Source of the DNA: Pithys albifrons albifrons
Lineage: Eukaryota; Chordata; Aves; Passeriformes; Thamnophilidae
Reading direction: 5' to 3'
DNA length: 64,000 nt
Assembly (NCBI RefSeq): GCF_047495875.1
Contig: NC_092480.1
Coordinates: 1,054,001-1,118,000 of the forward strand
The notes below the pieces were generated by a model. The model was not told where the DNA came from, made no database searches, and saw only the letters and a program-made list of their open reading frames with translations. Shown piece by piece: positions 45,939-56,900 of the stretch. Positions within the stretch are counted from its first letter, which is position 1. Every line of letters starts with the position of its first letter. Made by a program: the position numbers and the translations under genes.

Positions 45939-46569
45939 TCAGAACTTAAGGACAAGATCTGGGAACTGCATCTCTCACCTTGATTCAGTTTGAAATGCCA
46001 GCAATGATTTGTGTGCATGGACAAGAAACATGTGAAAAAAACCCCAAATCAATCCCCTCCTCCAAAACCTGAGGGACTGCAGCACCCTGACACCTTCCAG
46101 AACAGTCACACAGGATTGCAAAGCTCACAGAATCACAGGAGGGATTGGAGTGGAACATAAAGATCCTCCTGCTCAAACTCTGGTTCTCCTATAACTTAAA
46201 GTCAGTCAGTTCTGTTACAACTTTGAAGCCTTTTCACAGCAGAGCCCAACACGACGTGCTAAAAATGGCCCAAACTGCTCCAAAAGTGACTTGGCCCATT
46301 TCAGTTTGACCAGAAGGGACAAGCAGGGAGACTCAGCCCCCAGTGGAGCTGGTCAGTGGTTCAAAGCTCCCTCATCCCTGGCAGCTGCTCTTCTGAGCAA
46401 CACCATAATCCTCCTGTTCAGGCTGAGCACAGACAGCCCAAAAATAGAAGTGGTAGAATGAGGGGATCGAGGCCACTCCATGGGATAAGTGTTTCTTCAT
46501 GGCCAATCATGATAAATAAAACAACTCAGTTTTTTACTCAGAGGAATGAAGGTGAACTAAATCTGCACC
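45939..46569. other. unique stretch with a possible degraded CR1 tail
   Basis: 46126-46178 (CACAGAATCACAGGAGGGAT, then GGAACATAAAGATCCTCCTG) resembles an antisense CR1 terminus but is short and diverged. The rest is unremarkable. Confidence 0.45.
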
Positions 46570-46830
46570 AGAAAATCTCTGGAATGTGTCCAGAGAAGGG
46601 CAACAGAGGACAAGAGGACATGGCCTCAACTGTGCCATGGGAGGTTCAGGAGGAATTTCTGCATGGAAAGGGATGTCAAGCACTGGAAGGGGCTGCCCAG
46701 GGAGGTGGTGGAGTCCTGGAGGCATCCAAGGAATGAGTGGACATGGCACTCAGAGACAGGTCACAGCTGGGATTCAATGATCTTGGAGGTCTCTTCCAGC
46801 CTTAATGATTCCATGACTCTAATTCTGTAC
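46570..46830 (+). mobile_element. CR1 LINE 3' region, another subfamily
   Basis: GGGCAACAGAGGACAAGAGG, GGAGGAATTTCTGCATGGAA, CACTGGAAGGGGCTGCCCAG, GGAGGTGGTGGAGTCCTGGA and TGATCTTGGAGGTCTCTTCC are in sense CR1 order. The end CTTAATGATTCCATGACTC matches the fragment at 62348, so these two share a subfamily. Confidence 0.88.
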
Positions 46831-48719
46831 TCAAGTAGCACCAAAAAAACCCCAAAGCAAAGCTTTGCCTGAGCTTTCCCTTGTACCACTGCAAGTCTTG
46901 GCCAAGTCCTTATTTGTTTTTGCTTTGCCCAAACTCACCTCCCACCAGCTGAGGAGGAAAAAGGCAGATTTCTGCAGCAGAGCAGCAAGTGCTGCAGCAG
47001 CTCCCAGCGTGGGGTTCATTGAGATGCAGAGCAGCTACACCCTCCCTTTGCCTTCACCTGAGCAGAAAGGGAAACAGCCTCCCCTGGCTGATTGACCTTT
47101 CTGCTGAGCAGGTTCTCCTGCTCCAAAGCCACGATCCATGACCCCAGTGGAATGGCATGGAAGGCCATGGGTCATTGCAAGCCAACAGGGGCATCTCTGC
47201 TGAAACAAGGGGATGTTCAAACAGTTGGCACTGGTTTCCTTTTACAGGTGGCTAAAGACATTCAGGACAACTGATGCTTCCCATTTTCCCTCTCCCTGCC
47301 TTCCAGGGTGGAGGGAATGGGTGCAATTGGAAGACCAAGGAGGAGACAGTGGGAAGAGATTATTTTAATGAGCCCTAATTCTGTTATCTGGAAGATGAAC
47401 AATCACCGTGGGCTGGCAGGGAGGGGTTACCCAGCTTGGCTGTGCCATGCATGGAAAAGCAGATTTCCTGCCCCTTGCAGAGACAGGGAGAGCAAACAGG
47501 AATGAGAAGGGGACAGAGAGAAGCAGTTGGGCCCCCAAACTGGCCCAACTGGCTGTTTTGTGCCTAACCCCAGTGACGGGCATGGGCAGGAGTTCCAAGG
47601 GGCACCTTGTTTACCGAGGGCTGCCACGTTCCAAAGCTCACTTGTTACAGGAACCTCCAGCACGCCTACAAATGCTGTTAATTTAATTAATTATCCCTGC
47701 TAAATGGGCCCCTAAGGGCTCCCAGAGGAAACTGTGCATCTTGGCAAGGAAACAACACAACTGACAGGAGCATCTGCCTTGCAGAGAATTACAGTGCCCA
47801 CCTAGTGCTGTTAAACAAGAGAGAACCAGCCAAGAGAGAACCTCTGCTCCTTCCCAAGTGTGGCCCAAACAGCTGCACATCCTCATTTTCCACTCTCAGG
47901 CAACTCTTTGTGCAATCACACCCACTCCTTCCCAGCTCTGGGCATGTTCCCATGGGCCACACACTAAAAATGAGGCTTCTGAGTGTCTCCACCTTGAACA
48001 TTTCTATGCACAACCACCCCCTGGGCAGCCTCAGACTATCAGGCTTTGCTTTAGAAGTTAACAGGACCATTTTTAACAAAGGAAACTCAATCACATCCAA
48101 GCAAAAGGACTTGAGAGCTCACCCAGCAATTGTCAATAGCTGGATAAAAAAGCTATCCCTTGTTTTAGTTCAATTTGATGGGGATCATCAGGCAGCTCAG
48201 TGCAGTAACCAGGTGAATCCCAGCCCCTTCAGAGAAGCTTTGCCAATATTTGGAAGCTGAAGACCAAACTCAGAAGTCCTTGGTAAGGTCAGTCTGTCTA
48301 TTAGAATATCTGTTCTATATCCCATTTTATGTATCTGCAAGGATGTTTTCTCCCTCAGCTGGAGGAAAGGAAAGTGTCTCACATCCCCTCAAGGGCCCGT
48401 TTTTCTGTTGCTTTTCCTCACACTCCCCACAAACTTCCCACAATTTGCTTGTTTTTATTTTTCTAACCTCAAAAATGGGCACAAAGTTGTGCAAAACATT
48501 TTAACAATTCATTGTTTTCTGCTATTACACAAAGGAGAGAGAAGGTTCACGTGACCTTCATGTTATTATCACTTGAGCTTTTTCCATTAATAATTTCATA
48601 TTTGGGGGTAGAGATACTTTAAATTCCCCCTCACCTCCCTCCATTGCTGGGGCTGCAGTGGAGCCTCCACCCCACCAGCCACAAATGACTGATTGTTTTT
48701 AGCTTAACAAGGGAGAGGA
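46831..48719. other. 1.9 kb without recognised genes or repeats
   Basis: Around 47670-47700 there is TTAATTTAATTAATTATCCC, a homeodomain-rich AT tract. The rest is unremarkable. Confidence 0.5.
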
Positions 48720-48860
48720 CAAACAACACAAGAGCAGGATAATGCATCATGGAATGTACTTTGTTCATGTAGTTGACAACTGCAGTTTAGTTGTAATTAA
48801 TTATGATAATACTTCATGGCATGCCAGTTAATGTTCTGTGCTGTAATTTGTTCAGGTCCC
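48720..48860. promoter_or_regulatory. candidate regulatory element
   Basis: AATGCATCATGGAATGTACT at 48741, then TTGTAATTAATTATGATAAT at 48791 and CCAGTTAATGTTCTGTG. A compact, repeat-free cluster of TAAT cores and a GGAATGT (TEAD-like) core. Inference only. Confidence 0.28.
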
Positions 48861-49221
48861 AGGGACACGAGGCCTCTCCTCAGCCTTGGGCTGCCACTTT
48901 TCCTGGGCAGGGAGAACCTGATCCTCTGGGGCTGAGGGCACAGGACACTGTGGAGGAGGGTGCAGATGAACTGCTCATCGTGGGAGAGCTCTCAGGGGTC
49001 CAGGGGCAGGGGGTTGGCAGCTTTGCATTTGGTATTTTGAGTCAGATATGAAGGTCTGCACAAGTCACTGGCACTGAAGAGCCAACAAACTTCCTGACAC
49101 CAAAATCTGCTGCCATTTCTCCTGAGCTTGCCATGCAGTTGTAAGTCAAGATCTCAGAGTCAACACCCACATCTGACTCCAGGGCTGAGCCCAAGGTCTC
49201 AGGCTACTTTTGCTCTGTTGT
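48861..49221. other. unique stretch
   Basis: Nothing recognised. Confidence 0.5.
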
Positions 49222-49680
49222 CACAGACTCATCAGGGTTGGAAGAGACCTTCCAGATCATCCAGTCCAACCATCAGGCCACCACCACCCTAATCACCCCC
49301 AAACCACACCCAGGCAGTGACTCCACCTCCCTCCTGGGCACTTTCTTCCAATGCCTGGCCACTCCTTCAGTAAAATTCTTTTTCTAATATCTAATCTGAG
49401 CCTCCCCTGGCACAACTTAAGGCCATTTCCTCTCACCCTTTCACCTGAGCCAGGGCAGAAGGGACCAACCTCAGCTCACCACAACCAGTTGTAGAGAGTG
49501 CTGAAACCCCACCCTGAGCCTCCTCTTCTTCAGACTAAACACCCCCAGCTCCCTCAGTCAGAAAATGCATTTTCTTGACCTTCATCCCCTCCACTGCCCT
49601 TCTCTGGACATGCTCCAGCACCTCAATGCCCTTTCTGAAGTGAGAGGACCACAACTGAACTCAAGATGTGAATCCCCTCC
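49222..49680 (-). mobile_element. CR1 LINE 3' region, antisense, ~460 bp
   Basis: CACAGACTCATCAGGGTTGG, AAGAGACCTTCCAGATCATC, CAGTGACTCCACCTCCCTCC, GCACAACTTAAGGCCATTTC and CCTCTTCTTCAGACTAAACA follow in antisense order, up to AGAGGACCACAACTGAACTC. It is a different subfamily from the CCTTAAAG copies and keeps more of the upstream 3' coding end. The sequence then loses resemblance. Confidence 0.92.
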
Positions 49681-50454
49681 ATCCCCACCACTGCCTGGGC
49701 ACCTCCTCAGCATCCCCACTGTGCTGACTGCAGGCCTGGGTGCTGCCAGCTCTGTGCCCCTCTCAGGAACCCCCTGCACCCCCTGAGTGCCAGCTGGGCC
49801 ATCCCTGCCCCAGTGCCAAGGGCAGGGACCACGTGCCAGCCTGGAGGCAGCTCCTTCATGCAACATCAGATGCTGCCTGTGAGAGCTGAGCTGTGCCAGC
49901 TCTCAGCCCTGCCAGCCCCTTTCCTGGGCAGAAAATAAATGTTTCAGGACATTATTTCCCCTGCACAGGCTCAGACTGTGGTGGAAACCCCCAGGTGGTG
50001 GAGTAAGAGAAACCACAACTAGTGGTGTGTGTGGGGGCAGAGCAGTGTGTCAGAGCTGGGCACAGCTGGGTGGCTCCACACATTTCTCCTCCAGGCCTAC
50101 ATGGCTTGGGTGTCTCTTTCCTGGGCTGAAATTAGATCAGCTTCACACCGTGGATTGCTGTTCTTATTAAATCTGGCCAGAGCAGTTCTTGTCTAACTGT
50201 CACATTAGTTCTGCCTAAACAGTGCAGAGCTCTGGCCACACTCCAGCCCAGTCCCAGCTCCATCCCTCCTGCCTGGGTTAGGCCTGGCTTGCTGCTGATC
50301 CCTCCTATTCCCACTCCTCCTCATGGACAGAGCCAAACAACTCTCCCTCCCATCCCCTCTCTCTGCTTCTCTCTAAGTTTTGCTGCCACACTTCATGTGT
50401 TGCTCAAGGAGGTGCAGAAACAGCTCCAAAGTTTCCCCTTCAACAGCTCCACCT
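49681..50454. other. unique stretch
   Basis: No repeat or gene is recognised. Confidence 0.5.
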
Positions 50455-51235
50455 CATGGAATCATAGAATGGATTGGGTTGGAAAAGACCTCCGAGATCA
50501 TCAAGTCCAACCCTTGATCCAATCCCACTGTGATCATCAGCCCAGGGCACTCTGTGCCCTGGGCTGATGATCACAGTGGGGTTGGATCAAGACATGGTTG
50601 GATCAAGACGTGGTGGATTCTCACTCAGTGCCTCATCCATAGAATGGATTGGGTTGGAAAAGCCCTCCAAGATCATCAAGTCCAACACTTGATCCAATCC
50701 CACTGTGATCATCAGCCCAGGGCACTCTGTGCCCTGGGCTGATGATCACAGTGGGGTTGGATCAAGACATGGTTGGATCAAGACGTGGTGGATTCTCACT
50801 CAGTGCCTCATCCATAGAATGGATTGGGTTGGAAAAGCCCTCCAAGATCATCAAGTCCAACACTTGATCCAATCCCACTGTGATCATCAGCCCAGGGCAC
50901 TCTGTGCCCTGGGCTGATGATCACAGTGGGGTTGGATCAAGACATGGTTGGATCAAGACGTGGTGGATTCTCACTCAGTGCCTCATCCATAGAATGGATT
51001 GGGTTGGAAAAGCCCTCTGAGATCATCAAGTCCAACCCTTGGTCCAACTCCAGTCCCTTTACCAGATCATGGCACTCAGTGCCACGGCCAAGCTCAGCTG
51101 AAAAACCTCCAGGGATGGGGAATCCACCCCCTCTCTGGGCAGCCCATTCCAATCCCTGAGCACTCTCTCTGCAAAGAATTTCTTTCTGATCTCCACCTCA
51201 TGGGTGAGATCCCAGACAGTCACTCATCCTGAATT
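50455..51235 (-). mobile_element. CR1 LINE 3' end, antisense, with an internal 175-bp triplicate
   Basis: It opens with GGAATCATAGAATGGATTGG, runs through three 175-bp units, and then continues from 50988 as an ordinary CR1: CCAACTCCAGTCCCTTTACC, AGATCATGGCACTCAGTGCC, GGGATGGGGAATCCACCCCC and AGAATTTCTTTCTGATCTCC. Confidence 0.95.
50463..50987. repeat. 175-bp tandem repeat, three units, each with a long hairpin
   Basis: CATAGAATGGATTGGGTTGG starts at 50463, 50638, 50813 and 50988, so the period is exactly 175. In each unit a 38-bp arm (50513-50550 in unit 1) is followed by a TCT loop (50551-50553, 50726-50728, 50901-50903) and its reverse complement (50554-50591) with one mismatch. The two full downstream units are almost identical. 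The fourth, partial copy lacks the hairpin and has the normal CR1 sequence at that place. Confidence 0.96.
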
Positions 51236-51949
51236 CCTGAGCAGTCAGTCCTGGATAAAGGGAGAAAATAACTGTTCCAGACCAGTCTGTAACCTCAGGA
51301 AACTCTGTTGTCAAATTCTACGTGAGGATTAAATACTTCCTGACAACAAAGTTCTCCCTGGTGTTCAACCTGACCCCACCCACCCACCCACCAACTGTGG
51401 CTGTTTCTCTTCTTATTGCAGATAATTTTTGGATTTTTTATCACTCCTTTGTGCAACTTGTAATCAATTTGCTGAGAGGGCAAAGACCTGAGACACATCC
51501 AATGCCTCCAGAACCAACCCAATCCCTGTGTCCAGCCATGGCCCTCACCAGGTCCTGCCTGTCCCAGGGACAAGGACATTCTCTGGCATCACTTAATGCA
51601 GCCAAAGGAAAAATCAAAGTGCAGCCTTAAACACAAACCCAGCACCAAATTTCCTACTGAGGGCAGGAAAGCAGGTTAAGAATGGCATGAAGGTCACACC
51701 CAGGGCAGCACTGGAGCTCAGACCTGACCACCTCAGACAAGCCAAAACGTGGACAAAATACTTTAATTTTTTATTTTACTTCGATGCCTTCCCTTTTTAT
51801 TTCCCACACACCTGTGGTGATTAATATCAAAGGGGATTATTGCACTCCTGGCCTCCAAACCAAGCAATTCCAGGGCTTGGAATAAGCCCTGCAATCCTCT
51901 GGGATTTCCCTCCCATCCCAGGTCCAGGTTCTTTCCCTGTTTCCATCAG
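51236..51949. other. unique stretch
   Basis: A short (CCCA)n run lies near 51375-51391. Otherwise nothing is recognised. Confidence 0.5.
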
Positions 51950-52019
51950 TGCAGGGAAGAGCTGAACGTGCTGAACACACAGGAAATGCCAGCTCTGTTC
52001 ACAGACCTCTGGAGTAGAG
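51950..52019 (+). other. candidate exon, 70 bp
   Basis: A good acceptor (TTCTTTCCCTGTTTCCATCAG ends at 51949; its last 20 bases are the pyrimidine tract plus CAG) and a strong donor GAG|GTAAGACC at 52020. Only one frame is open, reading CREELNVLNTQEMPALFTDL over its first 20 codons. The peptide looks protein-like but matches no family I know. No partner exon was found. Confidence 0.2.
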
Positions 52020-52720
52020 GTAAGACCTGACTCTTTATCTTCCCTTCCACTGAACTGCACAGGTCCCTGAGCTCAGGGCAGGGATGCCTGACAGGGGATG
52101 TTGTGGCTTTGGGATCCCCTCCACCAAAGCCTTTTGGGTGCCTCTCTCTTCACTCCCTTCACTAAAAGTGTTGAAGTGCTCCAGAATCAAAGGTAAGAAA
52201 AAGAATCAATGTTTTTTCTTCCAGCCTGGGAGAAAAAACAAGTAATTTAGCAAACATTACTTCAAATAAGGGTTTCATAAAATGACTTGTGCTCTGCCTT
52301 TTTTTTTTTCTTTTAAATTGTTTCTTCTCCCCTCTCCCCCCTACTTTCCCCCACTGACTGACATCTCTCTGATAATGGATTCTCTCAGTTGGCAGACACT
52401 TTTTATAATGTTTCATTCATGGCACTGCAAACTAGATGGTCCCTCTGTACCTCCTCCAGACTCTCTCCCTCTCCAGTTGCCTCTAGGAAGGATGGAAACA
52501 AAGATTGCTGAAATCTCCAGAGAGTCTCCCCACACACCACGTTCCTGCAGTGGCTTCCTGACCTACAAACCCTTCAATGAAAACTTCCACAGTGACAGCA
52601 AACACAGAGCAGCAAATTCAGATTAATGCCCTGGATAAAAAGCTGTTTATCTGTAAATATGAGAGATGTTCCTCAGCCAAGCTCAGGTCCCTCTGGGCAC
52701 CACCAGTGCTGTGGCAGAGT
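52020..52720. other. unique stretch
   Basis: A T-rich run lies at 52299-52320. Nothing else is recognised. Confidence 0.5.
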
Positions 52721-52775
52721 CAGGAAATCCTGAGTTGGAGGGACCCAAGAGGACCAGCAGGAACCACCTTGGTCC
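52721..52775 (-). mobile_element. probable CR1 3' tail, antisense, very short
   Basis: CAGGAAATCCTGAGTTGGAG, GGACCCAAGAGGACCAGCAG resembles the start of the CR1 subfamily seen at 15497 and 33597. Too short to be certain. Confidence 0.5.
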
Positions 52776-53039
52776 CCCCAAACACGAGCTGCAGATCCAG
52801 AGGAGCAGCAGTTCTGGAGCACAGCACAGACAGCTCCTGTTCTGAGCTCAGTGTCTCATTTCTCAGGCAACCCCAGGGACTTGAACACTCAAGTGGCAGA
52901 TTAATTCAAATCAAAACTGATCAGAGATGAGGAGATAACCATACATTTATTTTGTTGGCAAACAGCAATTCCTTTTCATCCCTGATCTCAATAAAATACT
53001 TTTCCTTTGTTGTGCAATCACAGCCTGAGACACAAATTG
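52776..53039. other. unique stretch
   Basis: Nothing recognised. Confidence 0.5.
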
Positions 53040-53340
53040 AAGAGAGGCTCAAAATAAGTCCATATTTTCTCTAAGAGCAATTTGCACAAACATTGTGTTT
53101 TTCCCTGTTTACTTTGTTTGCCAGAATTAGAAGTGAAAGCCAGAGCAGCGGGGTGGGAGACACTCCTCTGGTTAGAATTACAGCCACTTTTCCATGGGAT
53201 TTCTCACTGACAGGGGAAATTCGGGGCTTGTTAACACATTACAAGCCATCAAGCATCGCTTTGCTGTTCAATCTGCCTGTTTCTGTTGCTCCGGTGTGGC
53301 GACAGTTTAAACCTGAGCAGGAGGGGGGAAACCTTTGCTC
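53040..53340. promoter_or_regulatory. candidate conserved noncoding block
   Basis: AGAGCAATTTGCACAAACAT, TGTTTACTTTGTTTGCCAG (forkhead-like TGTTTAC), GGCTTGTTAACACATTACAA and GGTGTGGCGACAGTTTAAAC lie in a repeat-free stretch with scattered CpGs. Motif content suggests a regulatory element. Not tested for conservation. Confidence 0.27.
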
Positions 53341-53403
53341 TTTAAAAGGATGAAGCCTTTAAATGCCTCAGGAGAAATAAAACACCTGAAAGTCCGTAAA
53401 AAT

Positions 53404-53510
53404 CCCTGCAAGTGTCCAAGGGTAGGTTGGAGCAACTTGGGATAGTGGAAGGTGGGACTGGATGGACTTTGAGGTGCCTCCAACTCAAACCGTTCCTGGA
53501 TTGTGTGTCC
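53404..53510 (+). mobile_element. CR1 LINE 3' end, short
   Basis: CCCTGCAAGTGTCCAAGGGT, TTGGAGCAACTTGGGATAGT, GGACTGGATGGACTTTGAGG and CTCCAACTCAAACCGTTCC form a degraded sense CR1 terminus with an internal deletion. Confidence 0.85.
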
Positions 53511-53640
53511 TCAGGGCTCAGAGCCCGGGCCGCAGCCAGGGAGGTTTCAGCACCCCGAGCTGTGGACAGCGCCAGGGACTCGGCACGGACCGCCCAGCCC
53601 CGCCTGGCACTGCAGCTCCCACCAGGAAACTCGGGAGAAC
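53511..53640. promoter_or_regulatory. isolated CpG-rich patch
   Basis: Nine CpGs lie in about 110 bp (53524-53633), including CCCGGGCCGC, CACCCCGAGC and CTCGGCACGGACCGCCC. The rest of the window is strongly CpG-poor. It is too short for a classical CpG island but could be the edge of a small unmethylated element, promoter or recently arrived GC-rich sequence. Confidence 0.3.
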
Positions 53641-54071
53641 AGGACTCTCCTGTCTTACTGGGGTGGTGGGAGATGAAAGACTCTAAAGGTTCAGTGATGC
53701 TCACCCCACACGGCCCCAGGGAGCAGAAAAGTGAGATGTTGCTCAAGCATTTTAATAGAGAAGAACTCTGCTGACTTCAGTGGTGAAATGGAGCCAATTT
53801 GCACAGCCCAAGGATGGAGCTCTTGATGCTTATCTGAGGCTTCCAGGGGTGCAAATGAGGGCTGCAGGTATCAGAGGCACATCCCTCTGATTGCTGCTGT
53901 GAAGTTCAGCTCACAGCACTTGTAAAACCGTTGGAGATTCAGGTGCCATTGCCCTCAAGGCAGGGAGAACATCCTGTGCACCTCACTGGCCTGGGAGAAT
54001 GTAATGAGCAGCAATTCCTCTGCTCGTGCTCCTGGGGAGAGCTGCAAAATGCAGAACTGGGCAGGGCTGGG
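53641..54071. other. unique stretch
   Basis: Nothing recognised. Confidence 0.5.
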
Positions 54072-54970
54072 TTGGATTCAGCTCCAGCCCCACTTCTGTG
54101 GGGAGGGCAGATTTTCCTCCCTATGATCCCCTGGGATTGGATTCAGCTCCAGCCCCACCTCTGTGGGAGGGCAGATGTTCCTCCCTGTGGTCCCCTGGGA
54201 TTGCATTGAGCTTCAGCCCCACTTCTTTGGGAGTGCAGGTGTTCCTCCCTATGATCCCCTGGGATTGGATTCAGCTCCAGCCCCACCTCTGTGGGGAGGG
54301 CAGATGTTCCTCCCCATGGTGCCCTGGGATTGGATTCAGCTCCAGCCCCACCTCTGTGGGGAGGGCAGATGTTCCTCCCCATGGTCCCCTGGGATTGGAT
54401 TGAGCTCCAGCCCCCCTTCTGGGGGAGGGCAGATTTTCCCCCTCATGGTTCCCTGGGATTGGATTGAGCTCCAACCCCACCTCTGTGGTTGGCAGATGTT
54501 CCTCCTCATGGTCCCCTGGGATTGGATTCAGCTTCAGCCCCCATTCTTTGGGAGGGCAGATGTTCCTCCCCATGGTGCCCTGGGATTGGATTCAGCTTCA
54601 GCCCCACCTCTGTGGGGAGGGCAGATGTTCCTCCCTGTGGTCCCCTGGGATTGGATTCAGCTCCAACCCCACCTCTGTAGGAAGGGCAGATGTTCCTCCC
54701 CATGGTCCCCTGGGATTGGATTCAGCTCCAGCCCCACCTCTGTGGGAGGGCAGATGTTCCTTCCCATGGTCCCCTGGGATTGGATTCAGCTTCAGCCCCC
54801 ATTCTTTGGGAGGGCAGATGTTCCTCCCCATGGTCCCCTGGGATTGGATTCAGCTCCAGCCCCACCTCTGTGGTTGGCAGATGTCCCTCCCTGTGGTCCC
54901 CTGGGATTGGATTCAGCTCCAGCCCCACCTCTGTGGTTGGCAGATGTCCCTCCCTGTGGTCCCCTGGGAT
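54072..54970. repeat. 63-65 bp minisatellite, 14 units
   Basis: TTGGATTCAGCTCCAGCCCC-type starts occur at 54072, 54137, 54201, 54265, 54330, 54395, 54459, 54522, 54586, 54651, 54716, 54780, 54844 and 54907. Units share GGGAGGGCAGATGTTCCTCC and TGGTCCCCTGGGA. Length differences come from the G-run after CTCTGTGG and from a TGGTTGGCAG variant found in three units. Long frames on both strands are repeat artefacts. Confidence 0.97.
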
Positions 54971-56396
54971 GTCACAGCCCAGGAGAGCTGGACCAGACCC
55001 CCGGGTTGGCCACGTGTCTCCAATGCAATGAGAGTGCAGAGCTCCCCTGCTCTCAATCAGAACCTGCAGCCTCTCCATGGTCCCCATCAAGGCAAATGTT
55101 CTGTTTCCAATGTCTCACCATGGCCTGAGCTATTTTTCCTCCCTTTCCCCTCCACAAAGCCCAAAGTTGCTGTTCCCAGACAGTCACTTCCCCCCAGCTG
55201 TGCATTTGCATCCTAAACCAGTGGCCCACCTATTGATCTCTCTCTTTCCATCCCTGTTCCCAAAAATGAACACCAGGGAAGTTTCAGCACCTTCAGGATG
55301 TTTGTTCCTGAGGGAACCACAAGTGCCAAAGGAATGGTGCCCATCCCTTAATGCCACCTTCATGCCCAGCCTCCCATCCCTACCTGTGGGTATGACCAGC
55401 ACTTCCCTTTGCACCTTTCTTGGCACTTTCCACTAATAATATTCCTGCCCCCAAACCTTCACACAATCAACACTCTGGCTGTATTTTTAGTGGTGGGTGC
55501 AGTTAAATGTTCAAGAGGAGAACCCAAGAACCTTCTAGTCTTTCAAAGTCTAACAGGGGAAATTTCACTACCAGCTCCTTCCACTTCTAGAAAGATTTGA
55601 CACATTTTACAACAAAAAACCTTAATCTGTGTCCAAGGGAGAGAGGAAAACAGGGAGATACAGGTGGGATAAGATGCTGGACCACAAGTTTGGACTGAAC
55701 ACAACATTTCTGCAGAAAAGTTACTGCCTGGCCAACTGTGGGGTGTTAAATCAGTGCCTGATTCAGGACTGAACAGAAAGGGAATAACATTCCAAGCTCG
55801 ACCAGCAGGAACAGATTCTGCAGGTGGGAAAGAACAGGTTGCTCTGGTTAATTAATAGGTAATCAGGGCTAGTGCAGCAATTTTCTGAGTGGTGACCAAT
55901 TTCCCCTCCATGGGTTTCCCCCGGGGCATCTCCTGTTCCAGTTGGATATTTCTTGATTGGAGGTTTTTAACTTTTAAGAGCAGCTACTCTTTCAACTTAT
56001 ATAAAAAAAATATTTGGAATAGCACCAAGGACCCAGGATGTGGTTGGTGACTGCAGGAGAAAAAAGCAAGAAGTCCATTCAGGCTCAGATCCAGGTTGGA
56101 ATGGACTTCAGAGGAATCAGTGAAAGCCTAAACCCACTTTGTCCCCTTTCTGGCAAAGCCCATGGTGACAGCTGTGACTCCTGAGCAGCATTCCATGCCC
56201 AGAGAGGTATGGCTTGAAATAATCCATCATTTATATGCAAAAACCATTTTAAAAGATGCACACAAAATAAAGCAGTGCAAAAAGTGGTGACTGGGGACAG
56301 GAAAAGGCAGACAATTTGATACGTTTCCAGACAGTGCTGGAAAGTTGCTCCTCACTAAGAGGGACCTCTTGCCACTGTCTGATCAGGAGATGGAAG
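54971..56396. other. 1.4 kb without recognised genes or repeats
   Basis: No CR1 or array is seen. An A-run lies at 56004-56011. ORFs are unremarkable. Confidence 0.5.
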
Positions 56397-56900
56397 GTAG
56401 CCTGGAAAAAAGGGCAGCCTGGAAAAAGGGCTGCCTGGAAAAAGGGCTGCCTGGAAAAAAGGGCAGCCTGGAAAAAGGGCAGCCTGGAAAAAAGGCAGCC
56501 TGGAAAAAAGGCAGCCTGGAAAAAGGGCAGCCTGGAAAAAGGGCAGCCTGGAAAAAAGGCAGCCTGGAAAAAAGGCTGCCTGGAAAAAAGGCAGCCTGGA
56601 AAAAAGGCAGCCTGGAAAAAAGGCAGCCTGGAAAAAGGGCTGCCTGGAAAAAAGGCACCTTGGAAAAAGGGCTGCCTGGAAAAAAGGCAGCCTGAAAAAA
56701 AGGCTGCCTGGAAAAAGGGCTGCCTGGAAAAAGGGCAGCCTGGAAAAAGGGCTGCCTGGAAAAAAGGCACCCTGGAAAAAAGGCAACCTGGAAAAAAGGC
56801 AGCCTGGAAAAAGGGCAGCCTGGAAAAAGGGCAGCCTGGAAAAAGGGCAGCCTGGAAAAAGGGCTGCCTGGAAAAAGGGCAGCCTGGAAAAAGGGCTGTC
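56397..56900. repeat. 16-bp purine-rich minisatellite, about 31 units
   Basis: The unit is CCTGGAAAAAGGGCAG, with AAAAAAGG and GGGCTG variants. Period is 16 bp. The A-run alternates between five and six bases and the G-run between two and three, keeping total length almost constant. All six frames are free of stops, so the overlapping ORFs of 180-290 codons carry no coding evidence. Confidence 0.97.

Noticed and set aside
54163..55216. Two + frames of 250-320 codons over the 64-bp array
   Set aside because: Several frames on both strands are open across the array. Unit lengths vary between 63 and 65 bp, so no single repeat peptide is kept in phase.
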